This document shows, one piece after another, positions 12,293 to 23,978 of a stretch of 64,000 nt of DNA (its first letter is position 1; the number at the start of each line of letters is the position of its first letter). The position numbers and the translations under genes were made by a program. Source of the DNA: Bettongia penicillata ogilbyi (taxonomy: Eukaryota; Chordata; Mammalia; Diprotodontia; Potoroidae). The notes beneath the pieces are model-generated. The model was not told the origin of the DNA and searched no databases. It worked only from the letters and a program-made list of their open reading frames with translations. Where the stretch lies: contig JAJHZJ010000009.1 of the NCBI GenBank assembly GCA_023548195.1, forward strand, positions 3,674,501 to 3,738,500, given 5' to 3'.

Positions 12293-12569
12293 ATACCAGA
12301 AGCAAAATATTGCACTAGGTAATTCAACTGAACCTGAGTGAAAGAAGAGGAAAGGAATATGCTAAATAGTAAATGGCAAAAAAGAGGAGATGGGAGTTTT
12401 CTGGATCTAGACAATGGTGTAAAGGCTTTAGCCATACCAGGGTTGGCCATGCACAGGTTCCCAATCTCTAAATCTTTTTCAATCACTCTCCCCCATTCCC
12501 TCATTGCATTTACTGGCATTACTTTCTGGGTGAAGATGTATCAAGGTTTGAAGTCAATCTTATGACTTA

Positions 12570-12705
12570 AAGATAGCCAGCAATACAAATTTATTAAGCA
12601 CCTACAATGGCTAGACCTTGTACTAAGTGCTAGATATATAAATTAGAAAGAGAAAGTTAGTCCCTGCCCTCACACAACTTACAATCTAATGGAGAGAGGC
12701 AACTC
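12570..12705 (+). repeat. L2/MIR-like interspersed repeat fragment
   Basis: atttattaagcacctacaat ... ttgtactaagtgc ... tccctgccctcacacaactt ... aatctaatgg, the common mammalian pattern. Confidence 0.6.
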
Positions 12706-12828
12706 ATAGAAGAAGAAACCTGAAAATCAAGGGGAAGAGGAAGGCTAGTGTCATAAGGCATCAGGGTTTGTCCAAGGAGTGTAGCTAGCAGGAAATGGAC
12801 AGCTGGTCCGTTGAGTCCTCTTTAATGG

Positions 12829-12962
12829 AGAAATATTAATTGCTCACAGGTGGACTGAGCCAATATAATAAAAATGACAACAGTGGCTAAATTAATTTAT
12901 TTATCCAGTACCATACCAATAAAATTACCAAAGAATTATTTTATAGAGCTAGAAATAGAATA
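12829..12962 (+). mobile_element. L1 ORF2 fragment
   Basis: The sequence gagccaatataataaaaatg ... ccataccaataaaattacca ... ttttatagagctagaaat corresponds to the same ORF2 stretch seen at about 39690-39890. Its right edge abuts LINE-2 sequence. Confidence 0.75.
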
Positions 12963-14085
12963 TTCCTCATTGCCAACAAAGCAAACATTCTACTCCTCCC
13001 TCACTGATTCACTATTTCGCCCTCCAAAGCAGCTGTTCCAAACTTTCACCTCTCTCCTCAAGTTTTCCTTGGAATATCATCCTCTGTCCTCTCAGTCCAG
13101 GGCCCTTCTTTACACTTTATTGAAAAAACTGACATATTTCACTAAGAGCTCCTCCTTCTCTCCTCATCTCATCACTACGATACCCCTCTACTACATCCTG
13201 ATTTAAGTCAGCTTCAGTTAAGGAGGCAGCCCTTCTCCCTGCCAAGGGAAATTCCTTTACCTCACCTTACCTCTCTTACTTCTCAGGTAAATTACTCCCA
13301 CTGTTACGTCAGTTTTATCTTCATTCTCTCCCTGACTCCTTTTCTACTGAATACAAACATGCCCACATCACCCTTTACGAACTTCACTTGATCTGACCAT
13401 CCTTGCATCTTCTATCTCCATTCCCCTTTGTGACTAACCTTGACAAAGCGGTCTACAATCAGTGTCTCTCCTTCCTTTCCCATCACTCTCTTCTTAACCC
13501 TCTTCAACATGGTCCCTAAACTCATCATTTACCTGGCACTGCCCTCTCCAAAGTTACCAGTGATTTCTTGAATGCCAAATCAAATGGCTTTTTCTTATTC
13601 TTGATCCTCGTTGACCCATGTGTGGCACTGGCATTGTCAATCACCTCCCTCTGAACACTCTCCTCTAGAGTATTTCATGACAGGGCTCTCTTGGCTCTAA
13701 CCCAGTGTCTGACTTTGCTGGTTCTTCACCTCATGTCTACTAACTGCAGATGTTCAGTGGTAAGGTTCTCTCCTAGTCCCTCTTCTTTTTTTCTATCTCA
13801 GTTGATAACCTCATCCATTTCAATGGATTTAAGTATTAGCTCTTTTCAGTTGATTCCCAGAATAATAGATCTAATTCTCTGCTGAGGCATAGTAACAAAT
13901 CTCCAAAGACCTGCTGGACAAAGGCATCAGAAACACAACAAGTCCAAAACAAAAACCATTATCTTTCCCCTTAATGGGGAACCTCATTCACAATCTTCCC
14001 AGTCACCTAAGCTCCCCACCTTGATGTAATCCTGGACTCCATGCTCTAACTCAATACACATATCCACTCTAGATGCAGGGAAACA
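12963..14085 (+). mobile_element. LINE-2 (CR1-clade) ORF2 remnant
   Basis: The broken reading frame shows the reverse-transcriptase neighbourhood familiar from L2. It includes a segment like ttaccagtgatttcttgaat, then a diverged version of the AFDTVNHL region (cattgtcaatcacctccctc), the ...SFAGSS/PQGS region, and the later K-x-xxIIFP-like segment near 13950 (aacaaaaaccattatctttc). Heavily mutated and inactive. Confidence 0.7.
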
Positions 14086-14340
14086 AATTAGAAAGATACT
14101 GCTATAGCCCAGATCATGAGAGCCTAAACTAGAGTAGCAGCTGTACGAATGGAAAAGAGGATGTATGTGACAGATACTGTGGAAGGAGAACCTATACGAT
14201 TTGGCAACTAATTGTACATGAGGTGAGAGAAAGTGAGAAACTCAGGACAACATGGACTTTGCGAACCCAGCGTGACTGGAAAAATAGTAGCGCTGAGGCT
14301 GGGTAACCTTCAGAGAAAAGTTAATGAGTTCTTTTTTGGA
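14085..14340. repeat. Old mammal-wide dispersed repeat, class not assigned
   Basis: Resembles a common repeat also glimpsed at 15640-15790, 18895-18990, 35440-35560, 47380-47550 and 59780-60230. Diagnostic phrases elsewhere are ggctgaggaatttatatttt and agtgaggtgagag-type text. Family name uncertain. Confidence 0.35.
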
Positions 14341-14387
14341 CAGTCTGACAAGTCAAGGGGACAGACTATTTAAAATATCCTCTAGGT

Positions 14388-14431
14388 AGTTGGTAATATG
14401 GAAATCAAGAGTTGGTAATATGGAAGTCAAG
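14388..14431. repeat. Tandem duplication of 22 bp
   Basis: The motif agttggtaatatggaaatca occurs at 14388 and 14410, differing at one base. Confidence 0.85.
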
Positions 14432-14475
14432 AAAGAGAATGGGGCTGAATGAATACACACATACACAACTACACA

Positions 14476-14497
14476 AACACACACACACACACACATA
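14476..14497. repeat. Short CA microsatellite
   Basis: A run of (ca)n of about 10 units. Confidence 0.8.
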
Positions 14498-14799
14498 CGT
14501 ATCTTTAAGTCTATTAGCAGAAAGATGGTAGCCACAGAGATAGTAATTGGCTAATGAATTCACAAAGTGAGATAGTGTAGATAGAGGAGCCTAAGACAGA
14601 ACCTTCAAATTTTCCCAAAGTAAGAGTACAGGACATGGATAATGATCTAACAAAGACTGGGAAGTGATCAATTTCTCAAACAAGTAGGAGGATCAGGGTC
14701 AGAAAAATTCAAGGAAGGAAACAGTAGCCAGGAAAGAAAGAGTGGTCAATAGTGTCAAATATTTTAGAAGTCGAGGAATGAGGTCTATTAAATAAAGCT

Positions 14800-15640
14800 T
14801 TCAAAGAACTTGCCCTTATAGCATTATTGTTCAAAGAGGCATGAATTTTAAAGTTTTCTAAACCTTCATAAAGAGGAAAAATGACCTAGTAGTTAGAAAG
14901 CCACAAAAGCACCTAGGTTGAAGTAATGCCTTTGAAACATACTCTGAACAATTTTATATCTTTCATACCTCCAATTCACTCTTTAAATTGTAGAATGACT
15001 GTAGATCTGCACTGGTGATTCACATTGGTATAGGAAGTTTCCATAAAATCTGAGGTACAGTTTCCCCAGAAAAATATTTTAATAGAAGATATAATACCAG
15101 TGCTTAAAATTGTGGTGATTCCTCTTAATGGTCTTTGAATTTAAGTACCTTAGTTTTTATAGCACTTAGCATAACAGCTGCTATGTGTTAGCAGTTCTGG
15201 CTGCTTTATTTTCCAAACAGACAACTTAAATATATTTGGCAAATTAATTTAGAAGCTTTAGCTTTCAGCAGTTTTAAGTCAAAACTGGATGAATGTCTCC
15301 ATTTCAGAGAAACTCAAGGAGTGAATTTAGAAACTTGTTTGCATTAAGAATACTGTTAAGTAAACCAAGTTAATACTTAAAAACTTCTGGCTTGTTTTAG
15401 AATTCTGTGCCATTTTAAAGTTAACTACTAAATGTGTTATTTATGTAACATGATTCAAGATATCTTGTAACAATAACAGCTTCTTCCTAGAGCAGTCAGG
15501 TTAAGTTTAGTTAAGTGATTTGTTGTTATAGATGCATTTATTTGGTTTTTTGCTTCCTGCCATATTTATGAATTAGTATTCATGGAAAACAAGGAAGTCA
15601 GTATCCCTGAATCAAGGAGCATATGTATGTGGGTTGCTAT
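14800..15640. other. Intronic DNA, mostly unassigned
   Basis: A weak CORE-SINE trace at about 14990-15070 (gtagatctgcactggtgatt...). Otherwise no recognised feature. Confidence 0.4.
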
Positions 15641-15839
15641 GTAAATTAGAGAGCCTGGAACTGGGGTGAGTTAGGTTATGAACAGCTTTGAACACCAAAT
15701 AAAGGATTTTGTATTTGATCCTAGGAGTGGTAGGGAGCCTTTGGAGTTTACTGAATGGGGTATGACACAGTCAGACTTGATATTAAGAAAATATTAGAAC
15801 AGAAGATTTGAGAAGTTTCTTTCTGAAAGGATGTATCAG

Positions 15840-16070
15840 TCTACCGATTCATTTTCTGGCTCTGGGCATTTTCTCTGGCTCTCCTACATGTCTGGAATGT
15901 TTTTCCTCCACCTCTGGATTTCATTGGCTTACTTCAAGTTCCAACTGAAGCCTCAAGTGAACGTCTACCTTCTATAGGAAGCCTTTACCCAAGCCCTCTT
16001 AATTCTAGCGCGTTTTCTCTGTAAATTGTCTTATTTATACCATGTATATAGGTGGTCTGTGCATAGCGTT
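15840..16070 (+). repeat. LINE-2 3' region
   Basis: The ctacatgtctggaatgtttt ... cctctggatttcattggctt ... acttcaagttccaactgaag ... gaagcctttaccc series is the L2 segment also seen at 57100-57220. Confidence 0.65.
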
Positions 16071-16134
16071 GCATCAGTGGACTTAATCCAACAGCAAGAT
16101 TATATATTTTGAACAATAAGGGTCCTTAGTTTCC

Positions 16135-16295
16135 ATTTAAATCCAATCTCCTCATTTCACTGATGAGGAAACTGAGGCCCACAAGTTAAACGATTTGTTA
16201 CTCAAGGTCACAAAGGTAGAAGTAGCAGAACTGACATTTTAACCAAGGTCCTTTGGCAGCAAATCCAGTATTATCTCCACCGTGCCAAGCTGTAA
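16135..16295 (-). repeat. MIR-family SINE, reverse orientation
   Basis: cctcatttcactgatgagga, aactgaggcccacaag, caaggtcacaaaggtag and agcaaatccagtattatctc mark MIR on the minus strand. Confidence 0.8.
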
Positions 16296-16669
16296 AATGG
16301 AAATGCTTAAGACAGCTTGTTAGCCAGGATTTGGGCACTTCTACATTAAAAAAATAAAATAATAAAACTAGACCATGATAGTAGCATAGTCAATCCTGAC
16401 TACTATCTTTCCTCATAAGAGAATTTCAGACAAAAGGATCTCAAGTTTGAGTCTTACTTTTTCAGGAACTCATTAGAACACCCAAAAGAAATCTATAAAT
16501 AAAACATAAAGACTGGGAATTAAAAGGATCCAGGAAATAATGAATTTTTTCTGTGTGCCAATCCACTCGGCTTTAGCAAAGATAAAATGACCACCCTGTG
16601 GTTCTCTTCACATTAACTACCTGACATATACCACAAAATGTATTTCCCCCCCCCAAGTAGTGGTTTATC

Positions 16670-16778
16670 AGAATTACTACAAGTTGTTGTGAGGACCAAA
16701 TGAGATACTTGTAAAGCACTTGGCAGTGTCTGGTGCATAGCAGTCACTTAATAAATGCTTATTCCCTTGCCCCTTGTA
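16670..16778 (+). repeat. SINE/L2 3' tail
   Basis: gttgttgtgaggaccaaatg ... tgtaaagcacttggcagtgt ... cttaataaatgcttattccc. Confidence 0.7.
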
Positions 16779-16779
16779 A

Positions 16780-18125
16780 TAGGCAGTTGGGGACTAGAGA
16801 TGATCATTGAAACCATGGGAGTTGATCAGATTACCAAGTAAAAGAGCATAGAGAGAAAAGAGAAGAAAGAAGACCCACAGCAGAGCTCAGGGAATATCTG
16901 CCTTTAGTGGTTATAACCAGGATGAAGATCTAGCAAAGGAAACTAAGAAGGAAAGATCAGTCATAGGTAGGAAGAGAACAAGAAATCTAAAGAGAAGAAA
17001 CAGGGTATCAAGAAGAGAGAGTGATCAATAGTGCCAAAGACTGAAAAGAGATCAAAAAGGTTTAGGATTGAAAAAGCCCCACAGATCTGGTAAACGAGAT
17101 CATGGGTAATGTCAAAGAAAGCAATTCTGTTGAATAATGAATTCAGAAGTCAAATTGTAGGAAGTTTAAATAGAGAGTTAGAGGGAAGGAAGCGGAGATA
17201 CAATTATAAACAGCATTCTGAGGTAGTTCAGCCATTCTTAAAAATGGGAAGAGATATGGGGTAACAGTGGGGATGGACAGATCAAATCAGGGTTTATTGA
17301 GGATAGGAGAGACATGAGTATATTTATAGGCAGTAGGGAAGCAACCAGTAGAAAAAGAAGATTAAAGATAAGTGAGAGTGTAGGGATGTTGGCGAGAGAA
17401 ATGTGCTAGAGAAAATAAGATGGACCCTGATGGGGAATTGGGCTAAAATTAAGAAATAAGTAAAGATATTTTCACTAAATCAGACTTCCAGATGTACTCC
17501 TATTTTTACAAAACAGCCCAATTCAGCAAATATTATTTAATCCTACTGTATGCAAAAACTGCATTGGAGGACATAGAAAATTTAGATAAAAAAGGAGTAC
17601 AAATAAGTTAGCTAATAAAACTTTTGAAGAATATTTAATAGAGGAACACACAGACAATAATAGAGAGCAAACCCAAAAACCCCCAATTAATTGGATTTTG
17701 GCTAAAACCAAGAAATAAAGAAAAGTACATGTCTTATAACACTTTATGAAAAATAATCAATTCTCCACAACATAGTGAAAAAATGGGCATTCTTTGACAT
17801 AATTAAAATTTGATTTCTGTTCACTTAGTAGACAAAGCAAATACTCACAAAAACATGTTTCTTCCAGTTATTGAAAATACAATTTCCTTCCTCTGAAAGC
17901 TTAATATATATTTTGTATTACAGAATAATTTTAGAGCCTTATGTATTGCCACTTAAAGCTGCAATGCCTTCTCCAGTAGGATATTACAATATGGAATCCA
18001 CAGTAAGCTAAAATATATAGCAAAAAGACTTCTGAATTGCAAAAAGTAAACATTCCACATTTACTTAGAAAACAAATCTACCAGCATAATGCAAAACATG
18101 ATAAAATTAGTAGCAAGAAAGAATA
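16780..18125. other. Intronic DNA, mostly unassigned
   Basis: A purine-rich stretch (16800-17450) has repeated gaagaga and agagagtgatcaatagtg phrases like those at 14740. It may belong to an old dispersed repeat. No exon recognised. Confidence 0.4.
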
Positions 18126-18129
18126 TGAC

Positions 18130-18285
18130 TAACAATATGGAATTAGGAGTTGGAAGGAACCTCAAAGGTCATCTAGCCCCTACTTCATTTTATGAATGAC
18201 AAGGCTGAGGTACAGAGAGAGATTAAGGACTTCTCTAGATTCTTTAACTCCAAAGCCAGCAATCTTTCCACTGTACCACCATGAT
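18130..18285 (-). repeat. MIR-family SINE, reverse orientation
   Basis: gttggaaggaacctcaaagg, tcatctagcccctacttcat, tgaatgacaaggctgaggta and tctttccactgtaccaccat form the standard series. Confidence 0.75.
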
Positions 18286-18894
18286 CTTTAAGATTAAAAA
18301 AAATAATTCATGGCTTTTTTCTTTAATCTTGCTTTACAGTTATTATTTAAGTCTCTGGTGTTCAACAATTCAAACTGGATTCAAACTGCTTACTCCACAT
18401 AGCACTGTGCTAGATAATGGGAATGTAGACAAATGCACATATGTTCTATTAGAAGGGATCTGACACATACCTAAGTATGGCAGGCAGAAAACTGAGGTGA
18501 GAGAGAAGACATCTTAGACATCAGGCAAGGCTTTACAGGGGTGGTGGTACCTGACCTGAACCTTAAATAAAGACAAGGACTCAAGGGTCTAGGATTCTGA
18601 GATGAAAAAGCTTCTGGATAATACAGGAGACCAGAGATGGGAGTGTCAACTTCTAGAAAGAGCTGTAGTCCAATTTGGCCACAGATGGGAAAAATATTAT
18701 GTGACCTGTCCATATCTTCTGACTACAGTCAATGATCTTTCCACAACATGGCACAGCCTTTTAAAACGGAGAGTTTTTTTTTTTTTTAACAGCTTTAAAA
18801 TCTCCTTTCACAGTTACTATTTAATCAGTTCCTCTGGTTTTCAGCAAAAACTGCTTCAAATTCAAAAGTAAGAAGTAAGAAGGGTTAGGACTTT

Positions 18895-18990
18895 TGGTCC
18901 TAACCAAGGTAGGAAGCTAGACTGTAGAGAGTCTAAAATGCCAGGCTGAGGAATTTATATTTTATCCTATAGGCAATAAGGATTTCAACT
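18895..18990. repeat. Fragment of old mammal-wide dispersed repeat
   Basis: aaaatgccaggctgaggaat followed by a ttatcctataggcaataagg segment. Confidence 0.4.
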
Positions 18991-19345
18991 GGCCTGGCAT
19001 TTCTTTGCTGGCACAACCCAAGTTAAATCCCATTATCCTCTCTAACTACCCATCTTCCAAGAATCCCACCTGGTTCCACTACAAACCCATGCTATGTCCA
19101 GCTAGGTCCTCAATGCTGCTCTTTAATTTTTATTCATTCACAGGTGAATCCATTTTATTGCTGGGCAAATATTTGTGCTCAAGTACAATTACTTCCCCCA
19201 CTCCCAGACCCCAAATGTCTGCCATTAAAGAAATGAAGGTCTTTGATCATCAAATCCACATCTCTCAAATATGTCCCATTCTCTCCTCTAATATTGTCTC
19301 CACCCCGGAGCAGGCCCTCATGACAGACAGACAGACACAGACACA

Positions 19346-19346
<1 letters not shown>

Positions 19347-19391
<45 letters not shown>
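19347..19391. repeat. (CA)n microsatellite with a GACA-rich start
   Basis: A pure alternating run of about 22 units, preceded from 19322 by imperfect gaca/acagac units. Confidence 0.95.
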
Positions 19392-19393
<2 letters not shown>

Positions 19394-19710
19394 CAATAAA
19401 CTCCTCCAGTAGCATGCCTGGAATGTTCTCCATCCTCATCATCTCTGACCCCTGGGCTTCCTTCAAGCCTCAGCTAAAATTCCATATTCTCCGGTTAAGT
19501 CTGATCTAATTCCTCTTTATTTTAGTGCCTTCCCTCTGTTGATCATTCCCTGGTCACTCTGTATATAGCTTATTTGTACATATCTGCATTGTTTGCACCT
19601 TGTCTCTCCCTCTGCCCCCCATCGGGCTATGGGCTCCTTGTATTTTCAGGGTTCAGCACAGTGCCTGGCACACAGGAGGCGCTTAATAAATGTTTACTAA
19701 TTCAATCCCT
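19392..19710 (+). repeat. LINE-2 3' end
   Basis: Carries the L2 terminal series: tcaagcctcagctaaaattc, then ctatgggctccttg, tcagcacagtgcctggcaca and cttaataaatgtttacta. Confidence 0.8.
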
Positions 19711-20009
19711 CCTTACTTCTTTGTTTTGCCTGCACTTTCCACTAGCCTCTCCTTTCGGAGTCTCACTTCAGAGGAAATATCGTCCCCATCTTTCCAAGGC
19801 AGATCACTTTTCAGTCTTTTTCCTTCATCCATTGGTTTATCCCCTTCTACCCATAAGCTTGTTCAGTTACGCTCCTGTTAAAAAAAGGAAAGACTTCCTC
19901 TACTAGACCCCCTGCAATCCAGCTCCATTCCAATTACTTGACTAAACATACCATTCTCTCTGAAAGGCCTCTAAATAGTCGCAGTCAACAAATTATAGTA
20001 ATACAGAAT

Positions 20010-20090
20010 TTATACCTCAGAGAACATCTAGTCCAACCCACATTTTGGAAATGGGGAAACTAAAGCCCAATAAGGTTAACTAATTTGCTT
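20010..20090 (-). repeat. MIR fragment, reverse orientation
   Basis: gagaacatctagtccaaccc and aatggggaaactaaagccca. Confidence 0.6.
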
Positions 20091-20379
20091 CAGTTGTCTC
20101 TTCTCAGTTCTGGCTTTCCTTTACCTCTACAATATTTGCCACTATCGATTATCCCCCACTACCGTAACATTAAGTTCTAAGTGTATTCCTAATCCTGACC
20201 AATGCATTGCTGGGCTCATCTTTCTAACCACTCAGAGGTTACCAGACTTAGTTGGTCTACCACCCTGTTTTCAAAAAAATTACTCAGCATGCCCCCCCTT
20301 CAAAATCTATTTTCTTTAATCCTTTAATGTTTTTATTTAATTTGCTATCATTTCAAACTACTGCTGGCCCCTACAGCCC

Positions 20380-20800
20380 TCCCTGGAGCATTCCAGCGTC
20401 TCCCCCAGAGGGTGATATCACCCACTTTGGGAACCTATGTACTAAATTTTCCAGGAGTCAATCTTGGGTCTTCTTTCTATATATTCCCTTTCTTGGCAAA
20501 CTCATCTGTTCTCATGGCTTTTAACCTCTACGTGGATGCCTGCCAAATATTTATCTCCAATGCAGTTTTAAAAACTACTGAGTATCTCTAATTAGCTGCC
20601 CTGCCAATGCTTCAAATTCAATTTGTAAAAAATCAAATTCCACTTGTAAACCCTATAGTCTTACCTATAATCCAGCTCCTCTTCTCTCTGACCTCCCTTT
20701 AAGTTATTACAGCATCATCCATCACTCATGCTATAAACCATCTCCAACATCCAATTACCAAACTCTCTCCCTCCTACCTCTGAGGTATGCAGTTTCTCTC
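20380..20800 (+). mobile_element. LINE-2 ORF2 remnant
   Basis: ctcatggcttttaacctcta-cgtggatgcctgcc is a decayed form of the L2 reverse-transcriptase YADD neighbourhood. The flanking pyrimidine-rich text fits L2 in the same orientation. Confidence 0.55.
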
Positions 20801-21219
20801 ATCTTCCCTACCATTCTCACAGAATTTCAGAAATGAAAAGACTGGAAGGATTTCTGAAAGAGAAAACTCTCCACAACAAGTGATCATCCAGCTCTTGCTT
20901 GAGAACCTCCAGTGAAAAAGAAGCCCCTATTTTCCAAGGCAGCCTATTTTACTTTTGGATCACTCTAATCATCAGAAATGTATTCCTTACAGAAAACCTA
21001 AGTTTACCTCTTCATAACTTGCTACCACTGCTCCTAGTTCTATCTTCTGCAGCCAAGTAAAATCAGTTTAATCCTTCTTCCACAAAAAAAGTCCTTTGAA
21101 AACCTTCAGACAACTGTCATATTCTCTCCTTTTTCTGGTTACACATTTTCATCTCAATTGGTACTGCCACCACCCTACCTCAGGCCCTCATGTTCCTCTG
21201 AGTGGGTTATTACCTGGTC

Positions 21220-21400
21220 TTAAAATTATATATTTAGAGTCAGAAGGTCATTTGGTCCAATTTTATAGATGAGGAAACTGAGACCCAGGGATGATAAAAA
21301 TATTGTTAAAGGCCACAAAGATAGGCAAGAAATAGATCTGGTATTTGAATCAGATTCTACTCTAAATCCAACACTTTCTTTAATCCACCAGTAATTTAGT
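21220..21400 (-). repeat. MIR-family SINE, reverse orientation
   Basis: gagtcagaaggtcatttggt, tagatgaggaaactgagacc and atctggtatttgaatcagat. Confidence 0.75.
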
Positions 21401-21434
21401 ATCTCCCCTATCCTACATACTACCAGCTAGTGTC

Positions 21435-21675
21435 ACAGTAATGGAAGCCCGGATCTGGAATCAAAAAGACCTAGGTTCAATTTCAACCTCAGAGACTTTT
21501 TAACTGTGTAATCCTCAGCAAGTCATTTAACTTCTGCCTGACTCAATTACTTATCTCATCTGTAAAATGGGGATAATAACAGCACCAACCTTCCAGGGTT
21601 GTTGTGAGGGTAAAATTAGATATTTGTAAAGCATTTTGTATAGAAAGGGCTATGTAAAAATTATTATATGGATTA
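21435..21675 (+). repeat. MIR/CORE-family SINE
   Basis: ggatctggaatcaaaaagac, ctcatctgtaaaatgggga, tccagggttgttgtgagg and gtaaagcattttgtat. Confidence 0.85.
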
Positions 21676-21849
21676 ATTAGAGATTATAGTATCATCCATC
21701 AGGAGCTGAAAGTGAACTTAGAGGGTACTTACAAACCATGTAGCCCTCTTCAAGTCTCATCTTTTGTTGCCTCCCATCAGGAACTCAGTCTTTCAACTAG
21801 CTTTCCTAGTTGTAACTGGCTGGTCACAGCTAAGACTTACTTTAATCAG

Positions 21850-22015
21850 GCCCAAGGCAACTTCCCCTGCCTCCCTTTCCAATTCTTACTGCAGTATTTG
21901 TATTGTCTTCTCTTCTTTGAATATAAATGCCTTGTGGACAGAAACTGTCTTAATTATTTATTTGTATCCCTAGCACTTAGCTTGATAAAAGTGATATTTT
22001 TATTCATTCACTAAT
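21850..22015 (+). repeat. LINE-2 3' end
   Basis: tgccttgtggacagaaactg, then tatttgtatccctagcactt, a short diverged tail and attcattcac. Confidence 0.6.
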
Positions 22016-22017
22016 CC

Positions 22018-22110
22018 ATCTGGTAACACCCCTCATCTAATAAATGAAGTAACTGAGGTTCAGGGAGGTAAAATGACTCATCCAAGGTCACTTAGGGAAT
22101 AAGGAGATAG
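22018..22110 (-). repeat. MIR fragment, reverse orientation
   Basis: aagtaactgaggttcagg, then aaaatgactcatccaaggtc acttaggg. Confidence 0.65.
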
Positions 22111-22325
22111 ATCAGCTGGGCCTGGAGTAAGGAAGACCTGAACTCAAATCTGACCTTGACACTTAAAAGCTTTGTGACCCCAGAGGAGTCACCTAAATTT
22201 TGTCTTAGTTTCCCAATCTATATAATGGGAGTAATAATAGTACCTCAGCATTGTGGTGAAAATAAAATGAGATATCTGTAAAGTGTTTTGCAAACCTTAA
22301 AGCAATATATAAAAGCTAGCACTTA
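22110..22325 (+). repeat. Marsupial CORE SINE
   Basis: gggcctggagtaaggaagac, ctcaaatctgaccttgacac, a CORE segment, and gtaaagtgttttgcaaacct near the end. Confidence 0.85.
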
Positions 22326-23621
22326 TTAAGAGGCGGAACTGTGATTTATGCCCAGGTATTCTGACTCCAAACTTGGACGCCTTCCCCTATTCCATGGCAA
22401 TGGCATTATTCCCTTTGCTATTAATCCCTTCCCCAACTTGCACCCACTCAAAACCTTGACAGCCAAGGTTCTCAAATGTCTTGGTCCCAATATATCCTTT
22501 TAGTAGCTAGTACTCATCGCCATGTACAGTGGTCTTTATAACCTAAATTCTGTGGGCTGACCTTGTAAGGAAAACTTTTTAGACATAGAATATGTGGGCA
22601 AGAATGAGAGAAATAAAAAGATAAAAAAGATAAGACTTTGGGGAGCTTACAGCCTAGACTGGATACCCAGCTGCACTTACAAAATGGCACAGAGTAAAAC
22701 AGTGCAAAATAACATAGACTACTCAGCATGGAATGGAGGCAATTAGAGAGGACTCCTTGGAAAAAGGTAAATTTTGAAGAGATGAAGAGGTCATTTTTAA
22801 GGGGGAGTTGTGACAAGGACAAGGGGACAGAAGTAGAAATTAACACGTTTTCAAAAGGACATCTATTAGACTCCCCTCACTGGAATATACTTCAATTCAC
22901 CAAATATTTCTTCACTTTTCACTCAGTCTATAAGGCACTATGCTAGAAAGCTGCAGTAGATTCAAGTAAAACATTAAGTTCTTGGAGGGGAGGATCTTCC
23001 TAGGAAGAGGAATTTGACAAAAGACAAAAAACTATCACAGAATACATACCAAATGAGGGAGGTGATAAGGAAAAATCAGAGAAGGCATGTTTGGGAAAGA
23101 CGTATAGCAAGATTTGAAGGAGGGGGGCGGAGCCAAGATGGCGGAGTAGAAGGACGCACATTTACGAGCTCCGAAACCAATGCCCATAGAATTAATGTAA
23201 AAAGAGTCCCCCATAACTTCTGGGTCAATACAAGGTGTGCAGAAACAGAGTGGAAGAGATTTCCGTGCCAGAGAGCCCTGGAGACCTGTCCCCAGGGTCC
23301 GTCGCACCCCGGAAACTGGACCCCACCCCCAGCACTGCCCTGGCCGTGGCCCCAGAGAAGCTGATCCAAGCAGGCTTCAGAGACGGAAGCTCCGGCACCG
23401 GGAAAGTCCCTCCGCCCACAGAAGCTACAGGTCGGTGAGAGAGAAGGCCAGGCTGGAGGAGACGGGGAGCAGGGCGTCTCTGTGACTCAGGCCCCCTCGG
23501 GAGGAAGCGGCAGCAGCAGAGACGGGGGCAGGAAGTGGCGGAGGCAGAGGTGTGGGCGGTGGCTGAGGCGGCAGGCAGCAGACCGGGACTCAGGAATCCC
23601 CCAGGAGCAGGCAGGATCTTC

Positions 23622-23850
23622 ATTACGGAAGATTCCCTGCATAAAACCTGAGGGAGCTGAGCCTGGGAGACGGCCCTGCCCCCACCCCACTCTATTACTG
23701 AAGGCTTCTGCTTAAAGCCCCCGAGGGAACTGAGCTTGGGAGGCGGAGCCCCCCACCCCGTCCCCACCCTCTCCATTTCTGAAAGTCTCTACATAAAGCC
23801 CCTGAGGGATCTGAGCCTGGGAGGCGGCCCTGCCTACACCCCAGCACCTG
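23622..23850 (+). repeat. Tandem 5'UTR units in HAL1 copy 1
   Basis: Three units of roughly 72-81 bp start near 23622, 23694 and 23775. Each has an att(a/t)c(t/g)gaa start, an ataaa/cttaaa-(g/a)cc segment, then gagggaNctgagc(c/t)tggga and a C-rich end. Copy 3 of this family has only one such unit (about 53182-53250). Confidence 0.8.
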
Positions 23851-23978
23851 AACTAAAGCTCACTGATTGACAGCCGGCAGGAGGAAAGCCCATTTAAATC
23901 TCAGAGGCCAAGCACTAGCTGGGTGGATCCAGGTGGGGGTGGAAAGGAATCTCAGAAGTCAAGGAACTGGCTGGGAAA

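Noticed and set aside
19005..19412. 135-codon ORF across a CA repeat
   Set aside because: Formed by L2 and microsatellite sequence; no conserved protein features.
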